A stretch of 51,141 nt of DNA from positions 1-51,141 of the forward strand of contig JAFUOY010000007.1 of the NCBI GenBank assembly GCA_017481595.1, in the 5' to 3' direction. Numbering within the stretch: the first letter of the stretch is position 1; each line of letters starts with the position of its first letter. The position numbers were made by a program, and so were the translations under genes. Source of the DNA: Clostridia bacterium (GTDB taxonomy: Bacteria > Bacillota > Clostridia > Oscillospirales > CAG-272). Positions 34,724-43,256 of the stretch are shown piece by piece. The notes under the pieces are model-generated. The model was given only the letters and a program-made list of their open reading frames with translations, was not told the DNA's origin and made no database searches.

Positions 34724-35690
34724 TCTCAGAGTTGGACTTATCGGTATCGGCGGTATGGGCGGATGCCACTATGGAAACTATAAGGATGTAAAGGGCGCTA
34801 CTCTTGTTGCGGTTTGCGACGTAAGAGCGGATATGGCAAAGGAAAAGACAGAGGGCACAGGCTTACCCATTTACACCGATTATAAGGAAATGATCGAAAA
34901 AGAAAGCCTTGATATGGTTGATATCTGTACTCCCAGCCATATGCACAAGGAAATGGCTATCTACTGTCTCTCCAAGGGACTTCACGTTCTTTGTGAAAAG
35001 CCTATGACACTTAATAAGGAGGACGCAGAGGAGGTCGTTAAGGCTGCAAACGCAACTGACAAGTTCTTTATGGCAGCTCACGTTGTAAGATTTATGGCTC
35101 CCTATGCATACCTTCGCGAGGTTATTAAGTCAGGTGAGCTTGGCAGACTCCTTCGTCTTGATATGAAGAGAATCTCATCTATCCCCATTTGGAGCTGGGA
35201 GGACTGGATGAGAGACGAGAGCAAGAGCGGCGGCGTTATTACCGACCTTTCCATTCACGATATTGACTACGTTCAGAGCATTTTCGGTATGCCCGATAAG
35301 ATAAGCAGCTACCGTCACGGTATGAAGAACAATAACGATTTTGCAGTTACCGAAATGGTTTACGGTGACACTATCGTAAGCTGCGAGGGCACCTGGTACA
35401 ATACAGGCATCCCCTTCCACGCTACATATCTTGCAGTGTTTGAAAACGGATACGTTGAAAGCACGGATAAGATCTACAAAAACGGCGTAGCCGTTGGCGG
35501 TGATGAAAAAAAGGCAGAGGAGCTTGACCTCGGCATCAATATCGGCAACGATAACGGATACCTTAACGAAATTCAGTATTTCGTAGACTGCGTAAATAAC
35601 GGCGTATCCCCCGATTTCGTAACTCCCGAATCATCATGCAACACTATGAAGCTTGTAGATGCTATTAAGGACGTAGCTATAAAACTATAA
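34716..35690 (+). CDS. Gfo/Idh/MocA-family NAD(P)-dependent oxidoreductase
   Basis: A 324-residue sugar dehydrogenase-like protein. The Rossmann N-terminus LIGIGGMGGCHYGNY is followed by VDICTPSHMHKEMAI and LHVLCEKPMTLN, whose lysine in EKP is the usual catalytic/cofactor residue. The C-terminal half is the alpha/beta substrate domain with GGVITDLSIHDIDYV. The substrate is unknown. It is translationally coupled to the isomerase, so the two probably act in one carbohydrate pathway. Followed by repeat copy D. Confidence 0.9.
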   Translation: MANLRVGLIGIGGMGGCHYGNYKDVKGATLVAVCDVRADMAKEKTEGTGLPIYTDYKEMIEKESLDMVDICTPSHMHKEMAIYCLSKGLHVLCEKPMTLNKEDAEEVVKAANATDKFFMAAHVVRFMAPYAYLREVIKSGELGRLLRLDMKRISSIPIWSWEDWMRDESKSGGVITDLSIHDIDYVQSIFGMPDKISSYRHGMKNNNDFAVTEMVYGDTIVSCEGTWYNTGIPFHATYLAVFENGYVESTDKIYKNGVAVGGDEKKAEELDLGINIGNDNGYLNEIQYFVDCVNNGVSPDFVTPESSCNTMKLVDAIKDVAIKL

Positions 35691-35877
35691 AGGGTTGCTG
35701 CAATAGGCATAGACCACAACAGACACTTTTTATGACTTGGCTATCATTCGCATAAAATATTTAATAAAAATTATGGTTGAGATTTTGTCTTATGGCAAAA
35801 TCTCTTCTTTTTATGTGTCTGTTGTTAAACGTGACTGCTTCTCTGGTGTACGCCAGTACACCGACGAGTACGCATTC
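35691..35877 (+). repeat. 3'-flank terminator repeat, copy D (after the oxidoreductase)
   Basis: Left module GGGTTGCTGCAATAGGC starts immediately after the stop codon. The core at 35717-35824 is again 108 bp, with perfect 10-bp ends CAACAGACAC/GTGTCTGTTG. The terminator stem GAGATTTTG/CAAAATCTC with T-run lies at about 35779-35812. The right module GACGAGTACGCATTC ends at 35877. Confidence 0.88.
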
Positions 35878-35956
35878 CCGTTTTCTATATCCATTTCGCT
35901 AACCCTTAAAAAAGGGCTGTCCTGAGCATCTGCACAATTAGCGGTAAAATGAGATT

Positions 35957-35987
35957 AGCCACCACGGTTTTTCGTGGTGGCTTTTTG
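35957..35987 (+). terminator. Intrinsic terminator-like hairpin
   Basis: Stem AGCCACCACG/CGTGGTGGCT around GTTTTT, followed by TTTT. It lies between convergent genes. Confidence 0.7.
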
Positions 35988-36005
35988 ATACGCAGAAAGC
36001 AAAGA

Positions 36006-36027
36006 AAAGCCCCGCGTGAGGCGGGGC
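36006..36027 (-). terminator. Intrinsic terminator of the XRE/TPR gene
   Basis: GC-rich stem GCCCCGC/GCGGGGC with a T-run on the minus strand, 12 nt after the stop codon at 36039. Confidence 0.8.
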
Positions 36028-36038
36028 AAGACGGGGGA

Positions 36039-37124
36039 TTACGCAAGTGCATTTTTCTTGATCATGATATATTCTTCATCATTTCCAAAGAACTTGTCAA
36101 ATGACACAAGCATTGATTCATAAGGGGTGCCAGAAAGGTATTCTTCCATTGCTTCTCCGTCCTCTATATTTGCAAAATACAGTGGATTACGCACGGAAAT
36201 ATGATAGTCACGCTTATTATCTGCCGAATTGATTTGTCTGCCAAAATGGAATACCTGCCTGATCGCTTCCAGACAATTCGCTTTATCTTCGAGTTTCCTG
36301 TAATTATGAGCAAGTGCCAATGCGGCAAAAAATTTATGAGCAGAATAAAAATCACGACACCCATCATCAAAAACAGACAACAGTTTCAAATGAAGCTTTC
36401 CAAACTCTACTGATTCGGAGTATCGCCCCATTTCAGTTAATCTTGATGTAAGTACCTGTAAATTCAAATCTGCTGCTAACCAGCAGTGAAACAGATTCTG
36501 CTCAACAAACCGCATTAAAGCAGCATCGTTGTGTGCGTATCCGTAAGTTGTTGCGATGCCGACAATTCTGAAAAAGTAATTATCTGCACTGATTTTTTTT
36601 ACAGTATCGAGAGCTTTTGCGTGTTCTCCAGTTTCCCCGTAAATACGGGTCAACATATTGAGTGCGTTATCTACATAATTGATGTCCCCACAAGTATCTA
36701 TAACTTCTGTACATAGCTTAATTGCTTTTTCAATTGCGTTATTTCGCTCATTTTCATTCTCTGAAATTCGATTGACTATCGATAAGGAGAAAGCAAGAGC
36801 GATTTTCAGATCAGGACTGTTCGGATATTTTTCAAGACCTTTAGTAAGAATCTCAATTTCTTTATATGTATCCTTACTGCCGTCAGCTACCTTCATAACC
36901 GCCTTAACTTCATCGGCATAGCTGTTCATGTGATATCCAAAAAGGCGATCAATTGAAACACCGAAATAATCTGCAATGATTGGAAAAAGGCTTACATCGG
37001 GAGCACATTGATTATTTTCCCATTTAGAAATAGCCTGTTCCGATACTCCAAGCTTTTCAGCAAGCTGTGCTTGCGTGATTTTCTTTTCCTTGCGGAGAGT
37101 GTATATATTTATTCCAATATTCAT
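36039..37124 (-). CDS. XRE-family regulator with TPR-like C-terminal domain
   Basis: A 361-residue protein. The helix-turn-helix is in residues 1-65 (LRKEKKITQAQLAEKLGVSEQAISKWENNQCAPDVSLFPIIADYFGVSIDRLFG). The rest is helical, TPR-like, with a motif ending GYHMNSYADEVK at the junction. It has the same layout as the protein at 30267 but different sequence. The gene is AT-richer than its neighbours, which suggests separate origin. The palindrome GTGATCAC (37152-37159) between promoter and start may be its own operator. Target genes are not evident. Confidence 0.86.
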   Translation of the reverse strand: MNIGINIYTLRKEKKITQAQLAEKLGVSEQAISKWENNQCAPDVSLFPIIADYFGVSIDRLFGYHMNSYADEVKAVMKVADGSKDTYKEIEILTKGLEKYPNSPDLKIALAFSLSIVNRISENENERNNAIEKAIKLCTEVIDTCGDINYVDNALNMLTRIYGETGEHAKALDTVKKISADNYFFRIVGIATTYGYAHNDAALMRFVEQNLFHCWLAADLNLQVLTSRLTEMGRYSESVEFGKLHLKLLSVFDDGCRDFYSAHKFFAALALAHNYRKLEDKANCLEAIRQVFHFGRQINSADNKRDYHISVRNPLYFANIEDGEAMEEYLSGTPYESMLVSFDKFFGNDEEYIMIKKNALA

Positions 37125-37151
37125 GAGATTTTCTCCTCAAAATAGATTTTT

Positions 37152-37195
37152 GTGATCACTGTAATAATTATAGCACATCATTCTGTTCTTTCCAA
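37152..37195 (-). promoter_or_regulatory. Promoter and candidate operator of the XRE/TPR gene
   Basis: On the minus strand TTGGAA (37195-37190), 17-bp spacer, TATAAT (37172-37167). The palindrome GTGATCAC at 37152-37159 covers the likely transcription start region. Confidence 0.6.
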
Positions 37196-37261
37196 CATAT
37201 TAAAAAGATATTTTTTTACAAGCAAAAGTCAACCTTAGGTTGATTTCCGTTTTTTCGACGC

Positions 37262-37485
37262 TTGTGTCTGGGGCAAGCATAGCGCGTGGCAGTCCACGCA
37301 CCATCGGGCAGAAGCCCGAACCCACTATCCGCAGAAGCACGGCGCACAAAAGCCTTCCTCCGGGAGGAAGGGGGACCACGAAGTGGTGGAAGGAGCCCGC
37401 GTGACTTTCAGCTTACGCAAATTTTATTGTCACGCGCTCTCCCTCAGTCGCCTGCGGCGACAGCTCCCTCCCGGAGGGAGCCTTT
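37262..37485. repeat. GGCTCC/GAGGGA hairpin repeats, inverted pair
   Basis: First comes a run of separate hairpins (GCGTGG/CCACGC, TCGGGC/GCCCGA). Then two halves of a dispersed element face each other: 37348-37405 and 37429-37485, with CGCGTGAC and GTCACGCG at the inner ends. Each half contains CTCC-rich borders and its own small hairpins. A third, truncated copy is at 51038. No gene is seen in 37200-37580. Confidence 0.75.
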
Positions 37486-37584
37486 CGCATATTCTCACCG
37501 ATAGAAAACACCACCAAAGAATAATCCTTGGTGGTGTTCGTGTCTTCTCCGCTAAAGATGCATAGCAGACGTACAGCCCTGATG

Positions 37585-37953
37585 TTATCTTTTAGGCTTT
37601 GATGAAAAAATAACCGAAGCGATAATGCCGAATATGATAGCGGCGGAAATTCCTGCGGAGGTGGCGGTAAGTCCGCCTGAAAGAGCGCCGATGAGCCCGT
37701 CCTTATCCACCGCCTCCCGAACGCCCTTGGCAATACTGTAGCCAAAGCCCGTAAGAGGTGTGGTAGCTCCCGCTCCCGCAAAATTCACAAAGGGCTCGTA
37801 TAATCCGATACCCGTAAGAAGCACTCCCGTACAAACGTAGATAACGAGTATTCGAGCAGGGGTAAGCTTCGTTTTATCTATAAGTATCTGGGCTATAACG
37901 CAAAGAAATCCCCCTGATACAAAGGCGTATAAATAGGGAAGAAAACCGTTCAT
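37585..37953 (-). CDS. spoVAE: Stage V sporulation protein AE
   Basis: A small (122-residue) membrane protein of the SpoVA channel, with about three hydrophobic segments and the family stretch LLTGIGLYEPFVNFAGAGATTPLTGFGYSIAKG. SpoVA proteins move dipicolinic acid into the forespore and release it on germination. It follows spoVAD by one base. The order C-D-E without A, B and F is the common Clostridial form. Confidence 0.94.
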   Translation of the reverse strand: MNGFLPYLYAFVSGGFLCVIAQILIDKTKLTPARILVIYVCTGVLLTGIGLYEPFVNFAGAGATTPLTGFGYSIAKGVREAVDKDGLIGALSGGLTATSAGISAAIIFGIIASVIFSSKPKR

Positions 37954-37954
37954 A

Positions 37955-38956
37955 TTACACCTCCGAGGAGCTTAATCTGACAAGATGGGATATGGCGGGA
38001 ATGGATTGTCCCTGGCACATGGTAAGGGAGTTCATAAGCGCTCCCGTTCCTATAAATAATACGTCACCAAGCTCTCCTTCTTCCATTTTTTTAATTACAT
38101 ACGCGGACATTACGGAGGCGCTGCATCCGCATCCCGAGCCCCCTGCGTGCTTGTCCTGTTTTTTTCTGTCATAGACCAAAATGCCGCAGTCTGTGTGATT
38201 TTTTCGTATGTCAATACCGTCAGCGAGTAGAAGATCCTTTAAAATATCGCTCCCCTCGTAGCCAAGGTCGCCCGTGATTATAAGGTCAAAGTCGGAGGGG
38301 CTTTTTTCACCCTCGGAAAAATACGTTTTGATGGTTTCTGCGCAGGAGGGAGCCATTGCCGCGCCCAGGTTGTTTATATCCTTTATTCCCATATCCTTGC
38401 TTATGCCGAACACCGCCTCCTTGACGCTGATACGTCCTTCATCTCCGAGAATAAAGGCTCCCGCTCCCGTTACCGTCCATTGGGAGGTTGGCGTGCGCTG
38501 CCCTCCGTATTCAAGGGGGAAGCGAAACTGCCTTTCACTGGAGCAATAGTGGGAGGAGGTTATGGCGGCTACTCGCTTTGCTATACCTCCCGAATAAAGG
38601 GATGCGCCAAGCGCCAGCCCCAGGGCGCAGGTAGAGCAGGCACCGTAAAGACCGACGTAGGGTATATCGTATTCAAGAAGCCCGAAGCTTGATCCTACGC
38701 ATTGGTTAAGCAGATCTCCTGCAAGTAAAATGTCAATATCCGTCTCGCAAAGCCCCGCCTTTTTTATAGCCCCATATAATGCTAATCTCTGCATTTCGCT
38801 TTCCGCCTTTTCCCAGGAATCCTTGCCGAATTTATTATCCTCGGAGCAATAGGAAAAAAACTTTCCGAGAGGGCCCTTTTGCTCCTCGCTTCCCACACAG
38901 GAATAGGTGGATATTATTTTTGGCGGATTATTGAAAACGATTTTTCCTTTATTCAT
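37955..38956 (-). CDS. spoVAD: Stage V sporulation protein AD
   Basis: A 333-residue soluble SpoVA subunit with thiolase-like fold that binds dipicolinic acid. Recognisable segments are STYSCVGSEEQKGPLG near the start, the CSTCALGLALGA stretch near residue 108 and HAGGSGCGCSASVMSAY near residue 268. It overlaps spoVAC by 4 nt and spoVAE follows at once, so the three are translationally linked. Confidence 0.96.
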   Translation of the reverse strand: MNKGKIVFNNPPKIISTYSCVGSEEQKGPLGKFFSYCSEDNKFGKDSWEKAESEMQRLALYGAIKKAGLCETDIDILLAGDLLNQCVGSSFGLLEYDIPYVGLYGACSTCALGLALGASLYSGGIAKRVAAITSSHYCSSERQFRFPLEYGGQRTPTSQWTVTGAGAFILGDEGRISVKEAVFGISKDMGIKDINNLGAAMAPSCAETIKTYFSEGEKSPSDFDLIITGDLGYEGSDILKDLLLADGIDIRKNHTDCGILVYDRKKQDKHAGGSGCGCSASVMSAYVIKKMEEGELGDVLFIGTGALMNSLTMCQGQSIPAISHLVRLSSSEV

Positions 38957-39393
38957 AAAAGTATCCCCGCAAGGTAATATATCACACCGTATATCGTACC
39001 CGAAAGCAAGCCAAAAACGATAACAGGTCCCGCAATTATAAACATTTTTGCCCCGACGCCGAGAATATAGCCCTCGCTTTTATTGTCTATGGCGGCGGAA
39101 GAAACTGCGTTTGCAAATCCCGTGATGGGTACCAGCGTGCCTGCCCCTGCAAATCTTGCGATTTTATCGTATACCCCTATTCCCGTAAGCAATACGGAAA
39201 TGAAAATAAGGCTTACGCAAACAAGAGACGACGTTATTTTTTCGTCCCCCGTGAGGGAAGAATATATATCCCTAAGCCCCTGCCCGATGGTACAGATAGC
39301 GCCGCCTGTAAAAAATGCAAAGGCGCAATTTTTATAAATAGGCGATTTTTTCGATTTTTTCTCTACATATTCCGTGTATTCCTTCTTATTCAT
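38953..39393 (-). CDS. spoVAC: Stage V sporulation protein AC
   Basis: A 146-residue membrane protein with about four hydrophobic segments. SpoVAC of Bacillus is reported as a mechanosensitive DPA channel. The motif FAGAGTLVPITGFANAV is shared with spoVAE in a related form. GGAGGAG precedes the ATG. First gene of the operon. A forespore sigma-G promoter is expected upstream, but I cannot identify one with confidence. Confidence 0.95.
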   Translation of the reverse strand: MNKKEYTEYVEKKSKKSPIYKNCAFAFFTGGAICTIGQGLRDIYSSLTGDEKITSSLVCVSLIFISVLLTGIGVYDKIARFAGAGTLVPITGFANAVSSAAIDNKSEGYILGVGAKMFIIAGPVIVFGLLSGTIYGVIYYLAGILL

Positions 39394-39457
39394 AGCTCCT
39401 CCACGCGATTTATTTACTAAAAGTGTGTGTTTTTTTAAAAAAATTATGCGAAATGGT

Positions 39458-39486
39458 TTGACAAAACGGTAAAAGTATAGTATTAT
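39458..39486 (+). promoter_or_regulatory. Promoter upstream of the 118-residue protein and mscS
   Basis: TTGACA (39458-39463), 17-bp spacer, TATTAT (39481-39486). A second, overlapping -10 candidate (TAGTAT) starts five bases earlier. Confidence 0.75.
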
Positions 39487-39516
39487 ATATGTAAAGAATA
39501 CTTTTGGAGGTCAACC

Positions 39517-39873
39517 ATGGCTGAGATAATTTCTAAAGTATCTGAAAAGATAAAGACCGCTGCAGACGTTACGGTTAAAACCACTAAATCGGTTGCTTCC
39601 GTTGCTATGTCTACGGTTCAGCTTAAGTCGCTTAAGTCGGATCTTAACAAGTGCTATAAAAAGCTTGGTATGGCTCTTTACGAGCAGATAAGAAACGACA
39701 GGGATATGGATGAGGTAATTGCCATTCGCATTTCCGAGGCTGACGAGATCCTGAATGAGATAAGCAAGGTCAAGGCGGAAATAGAAAGAAAAAAGGCGGA
39801 GCTTTCAAAAAACAAGGACGAGCCTATCGAAGCAGGTTACGAGGTCATCGAGGATGATGATCTTTCCAATTAA
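39517..39873 (+). CDS. Small coiled-coil protein, function unknown
   Basis: A 118-residue protein without signal peptide or membrane segment. The N-terminal ~45 residues form an amphipathic, Lys/Thr/Val-rich helix (EKIKTAADVTVKTTKSVASVA). The middle (residues 70-100) is a likely coiled coil with Glu/Lys heptads and the C-terminus is acidic. A TTTGGAGG ribosome binding site is present. It lies 34 nt before the MscS gene under one promoter. I do not recognise a family. Confidence 0.7.
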   Translation: MAEIISKVSEKIKTAADVTVKTTKSVASVAMSTVQLKSLKSDLNKCYKKLGMALYEQIRNDRDMDEVIAIRISEADEILNEISKVKAEIERKKAELSKNKDEPIEAGYEVIEDDDLSN

Positions 39874-39907
39874 GTAGCTTTAAACAAGAAGTAGAAGGAG
39901 ATTCTAA

Positions 39908-40726
39908 ATGAAAGATTTTTTGGACAGATTGATTGATTTTCTTACAGCACCATCAACTCTTATGTCAGTATTGAGATTTGTTGTTGCTATTCTTGTTATC
40001 CTTATTGGATGCAGGATCGTTAAGGTTTTCACAAGAAAGCTTGTTAACTCAAAATCATTCTCACATTTTTCAAAGACAATGCGTGTTTTCCTTAAGCACG
40101 TAATCGCCGTATGTCTCTACATAGTAGTTATTGTTATCGGCGCTATCATTCTCGGCGTTGAGCTTTCCGGCTTCTCCGCAGTTATCGCATCTGCAGGTAT
40201 TACCGTTGGTCTTGCTTTGCAGGGTAGCCTTTCCAACATTGCAGGCGGCGTTATGATCGTTGGTCTTAAGCCCTTTGAGGTTGGTAACTACATTGAGGGT
40301 AACGGCGTAAGCGGTACAGTTACGGATATCGGTATTTTCTATACCACACTTACAACACCCGACAACAAGAAGGTTGTTGTTCCTAACGGCGCGCTTTCCA
40401 ACTCAACAGTTACAAACTACTCCGCATACGATACAAGACGTGTTGACTTCAACTTTTCCGTTTCCTATAACGCAGACCTTTCTCTCGTTAAGAAGGTTCT
40501 TTACTCCTGCGCTAAGGTAGATGAAAGAGTTCTTGCTGATCCTTCACCTGTTGTATACGTTACAGGTCACGGTGATAACGGTGTTAATCTCCAGCTCCGC
40601 GTTTGGGTAAACGCCGCTGATTACTGGGCTGTTAACTTCGCTATTATCGAGCAGGTTAAGCTTACATTCGATCAGTTTGAAATCGAAATTCCTTATCCTC
40701 AGATCGACGTTCATATGGCAAGATAA
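39908..40726 (+). CDS. Small-conductance mechanosensitive channel (MscS family)
   Basis: A 272-residue membrane channel that opens under osmotic downshock. Three N-terminal membrane helices (about residues 17-37, 62-85, 92-120) are followed by the pore-lining segment GITVGLALQGSLSNIAGGVMI, typical of TM3. The beta and C-terminal domains follow, with VPNGALSNSTVTNYS. The length matches compact MscS. AAGGAG precedes the ATG. Codon choice is biased toward GTT/CTT, suggesting good expression. Confidence 0.95.
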   Translation: MKDFLDRLIDFLTAPSTLMSVLRFVVAILVILIGCRIVKVFTRKLVNSKSFSHFSKTMRVFLKHVIAVCLYIVVIVIGAIILGVELSGFSAVIASAGITVGLALQGSLSNIAGGVMIVGLKPFEVGNYIEGNGVSGTVTDIGIFYTTLTTPDNKKVVVPNGALSNSTVTNYSAYDTRRVDFNFSVSYNADLSLVKKVLYSCAKVDERVLADPSPVVYVTGHGDNGVNLQLRVWVNAADYWAVNFAIIEQVKLTFDQFEIEIPYPQIDVHMAR

Positions 40727-40740
40727 GAAAGCCAAATATT

Positions 40741-40775
40741 ATGCCCGACCCTTTATTGAGGTCGGGCATATTTTA
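40741..40775. terminator. Bidirectional intrinsic terminator
   Basis: Stem ATGCCCGACC/GGTCGGGCAT around a 9-nt loop, between the convergent mscS and clpC genes. Confidence 0.85.
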
Positions 40776-40789
40776 CTTTAAAACGAAGG

Positions 40790-43198
40790 CTATTTTTCCT
40801 TAGTTATTTTTATTCCGGTATCATAGGAAACTGTTACTCTGTCCCCCGAGGATATCTTGCCCGAGAGCATCATATCGGAAAGGGGATTTTCTATATGAGT
40901 GGTAATGGTCCTTCTTAACGGTCTTGCGCCATAGACCTTGTCGTAGCCCACCTCCGCAAGGTAAGAGATAGCTTCCTTGTCAAAGGAAAGGCTTATGCCC
41001 GATGCCAGGGCAAGCTTTTTTACGTCCTTTAATAAGAGAGTAATTATCTCCTCTGCGTTTGCGCGGTCAAGCTTATTAAATACGATAATTTCATCAAGCC
41101 TGTTTAAAAATTCGGGAGAGAAGTGGGACTTTAATTTGGTCTTTACCTGCGATACCGAGCCCTTATTCTGCTCCGCGTCGGATTTTTCGTAAAAGCCGAA
41201 TCGCTTTTGCTCCGTCATAAGCTCCGCGCCTAAGTTTGAGGTAAGAATTATAATGCAGTTTTTAAAGTCCGCCCGCCTGCCCTTGGCATCGGTAAGAGAT
41301 CCATCCTCAAGTATCTGCAAAAGCAGGTTGTAAATATCCCTGTGCGCCTTTTCGATTTCGTCAAAAAGCACCACCGTATATGGCTTTTTTCTCACCTCGT
41401 CGGTAAGCGCTCCTCCCTCTCCGTAGCCTACGTATCCAGGGGGAGAGCCGATAAGCTTCGATACGGAATGAGCCTCCGAGAACTCCGACATATCAAGCCT
41501 TATAAGGTTGTTTTTCCCGGGGAATAGCTCCTCGCAGATGCATTTTGCAAGGGCAGTCTTGCCAACTCCCGTAGGGCCTAAAAATAAAAACGAGCTGATG
41601 GGTCGCTTCGGGTCCTTAAGACCGAGGCGACCTCTTTTTATAGCGTTTACCGCTATGCTTATCGCATCCTCCTGACCGATTATCCTTTGCATCAGTCTGT
41701 CCTTAAGGGTGATAAGTTTGTTTTTTTCATCCTCGCAAAGTCTTGATACGGGGATGTTGGTCCATTGTGACACCGCATCCCGAATGTCGTCCTCCGTAAT
41801 GGATAATTGACCATTTTCCGCACTGTAATATTCCGCCTTAAGCTTGTTTAAGGCTATCTTTTTTGACATCTCCGCATCCCGAAGCTCGGAGGCAAGCTCA
41901 AAGCTTTCCTTTAAGATCGCCTCCTCCTTCTTCCTCTGCAGCTCCCGTATCTCCTCCTCGTATTGCTTGATTACGGGACTTTTGCCTGAGCCCTCAATTC
42001 GCTTCCTTGAGCAGGCCTCGTCAATAAGATCTATTGCCTTGTCGGGCAGAAATCGGTCGGTTATATACCTTTTGGAAAGAGCAATGGCGCTTCCTATAGC
42101 CTCATCCGTTATTTTTACGCCGTGATGCGCCTCGTATTTCTCCTTGATACCGTAAAGAATGTTCCTCGTTTGCTCCTCGTCGGGCTCCTCTATGCTCACG
42201 GGCTGAAAACGTCTTTCAAGGGCGGCATCCTTTTCTATATATTTTCTGTATTCGGAAATTGTAGTCGCGCCGATTACCCGTATCTGCCCCCTTGAAAGGG
42301 CGGGCTTGATTATATTTGCCGCATCCACCGCCCCCTCGGCAGAGCCTGCGCCGATTATGGTGTGTATCTCATCTATAAAAAGTATAATGGAGGGATTTGC
42401 TTTTACCTCGTTTAAGACCTGCCGCATCCTTTCCTCAAATTCTCCGCGGTATTTTGCCCCTGCCACCATTGAGGAAAGGTCAAGAGAAACTATTATCTTG
42501 TCGCTAAGACATTCCGCCACGTCTCCCGAGGCTATCTTTATTGCAAGACCCTCCGCTATCGCCGTTTTGCCAACGCCCGGCTCACCGATCAGACAGGGAT
42601 TGTTTTTTGTCCTTCTTGACAGTATCTGTATCACCCGTAAAAGCTCCGCATCCCTCTCGATAACGGGGTCGAGCAGATTCTTTTTTGCAAGGTGATTGAG
42701 ATTTGTTCCGTACTGAAACAGAGTGGGCGCGTGGGAGGAGCCTCCTCCCTTACCGTTCCCCTCGTATCCCATTTCAAGAAAGGAGCATATCTCATTTTTC
42801 ATCCCCTGCAGATTTATTCCATAGGAGGAAAGTATCCTTGCCCCAACGGAGTCGGCAGAGTCGCAGATGGAATACAAAATATGCTCCGTCCCTATAAAGG
42901 CGCTGTTGAATCTTGCGGCAAAGGCGGATGAGGACTCAAGTATCCTTTTGCATTTTGGTGTAAAGGAGCAGGAAATAAGAGGAGAGGCAGTCCCCGAGCC
43001 CGATATCCTTACGATACTGTCATATACGTCGGTGTACTGTATTTTCTTATCGTCAAGCAGCTTTGAGGCAACGCACTCCGTACATATTATTCCAAGCAGA
43101 ATATGCTCCGAGCCTATGTAGGTGTGACCAAGCTTTTCTGCGTACTCCTTTGCCGATTCCAATGCTTCCTTTGATTTTTTTGTGAATTTTTTTGTCAT
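40790..43198 (-). CDS. clpC: ClpC-type AAA+ chaperone ATPase
   Basis: A HSP100 unfoldase that feeds proteins to ClpP. About 802 residues: two N-terminal Clp-N repeats (1-145), first AAA+ domain with Walker A GEPGVGKTA near residue 205 and VILFIDEIHTIIGAG-type Walker B, a UVR-like coiled segment (EEEIRELQRKKEEAILKESF) that marks ClpC rather than ClpB, then a second AAA+ domain with GPTGVGKTA near residue 540. The start at 43198 (ATG after AAAGGA) is preferred to the TTG three bases earlier. The usual ctsR-mcsA-mcsB partners are absent here. Confidence 0.92.
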   Translation of the reverse strand: MTKKFTKKSKEALESAKEYAEKLGHTYIGSEHILLGIICTECVASKLLDDKKIQYTDVYDSIVRISGSGTASPLISCSFTPKCKRILESSSAFAARFNSAFIGTEHILYSICDSADSVGARILSSYGINLQGMKNEICSFLEMGYEGNGKGGGSSHAPTLFQYGTNLNHLAKKNLLDPVIERDAELLRVIQILSRRTKNNPCLIGEPGVGKTAIAEGLAIKIASGDVAECLSDKIIVSLDLSSMVAGAKYRGEFEERMRQVLNEVKANPSIILFIDEIHTIIGAGSAEGAVDAANIIKPALSRGQIRVIGATTISEYRKYIEKDAALERRFQPVSIEEPDEEQTRNILYGIKEKYEAHHGVKITDEAIGSAIALSKRYITDRFLPDKAIDLIDEACSRKRIEGSGKSPVIKQYEEEIRELQRKKEEAILKESFELASELRDAEMSKKIALNKLKAEYYSAENGQLSITEDDIRDAVSQWTNIPVSRLCEDEKNKLITLKDRLMQRIIGQEDAISIAVNAIKRGRLGLKDPKRPISSFLFLGPTGVGKTALAKCICEELFPGKNNLIRLDMSEFSEAHSVSKLIGSPPGYVGYGEGGALTDEVRKKPYTVVLFDEIEKAHRDIYNLLLQILEDGSLTDAKGRRADFKNCIIILTSNLGAELMTEQKRFGFYEKSDAEQNKGSVSQVKTKLKSHFSPEFLNRLDEIIVFNKLDRANAEEIITLLLKDVKKLALASGISLSFDKEAISYLAEVGYDKVYGARPLRRTITTHIENPLSDMMLSGKISSGDRVTVSYDTGIKITKEK

Positions 43199-43256
43199 CA
43201 AGCGTTTTCCTTTCAGTATTTACAAGGATATTGTTGACACAAAAGATCCTGTTATT

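Noticed and set aside
39393-39460. Sigma-G promoter for spoVAC
   Set aside because: Expected biologically, but no -35/-10 pair of acceptable quality could be picked out by eye; left unassigned.
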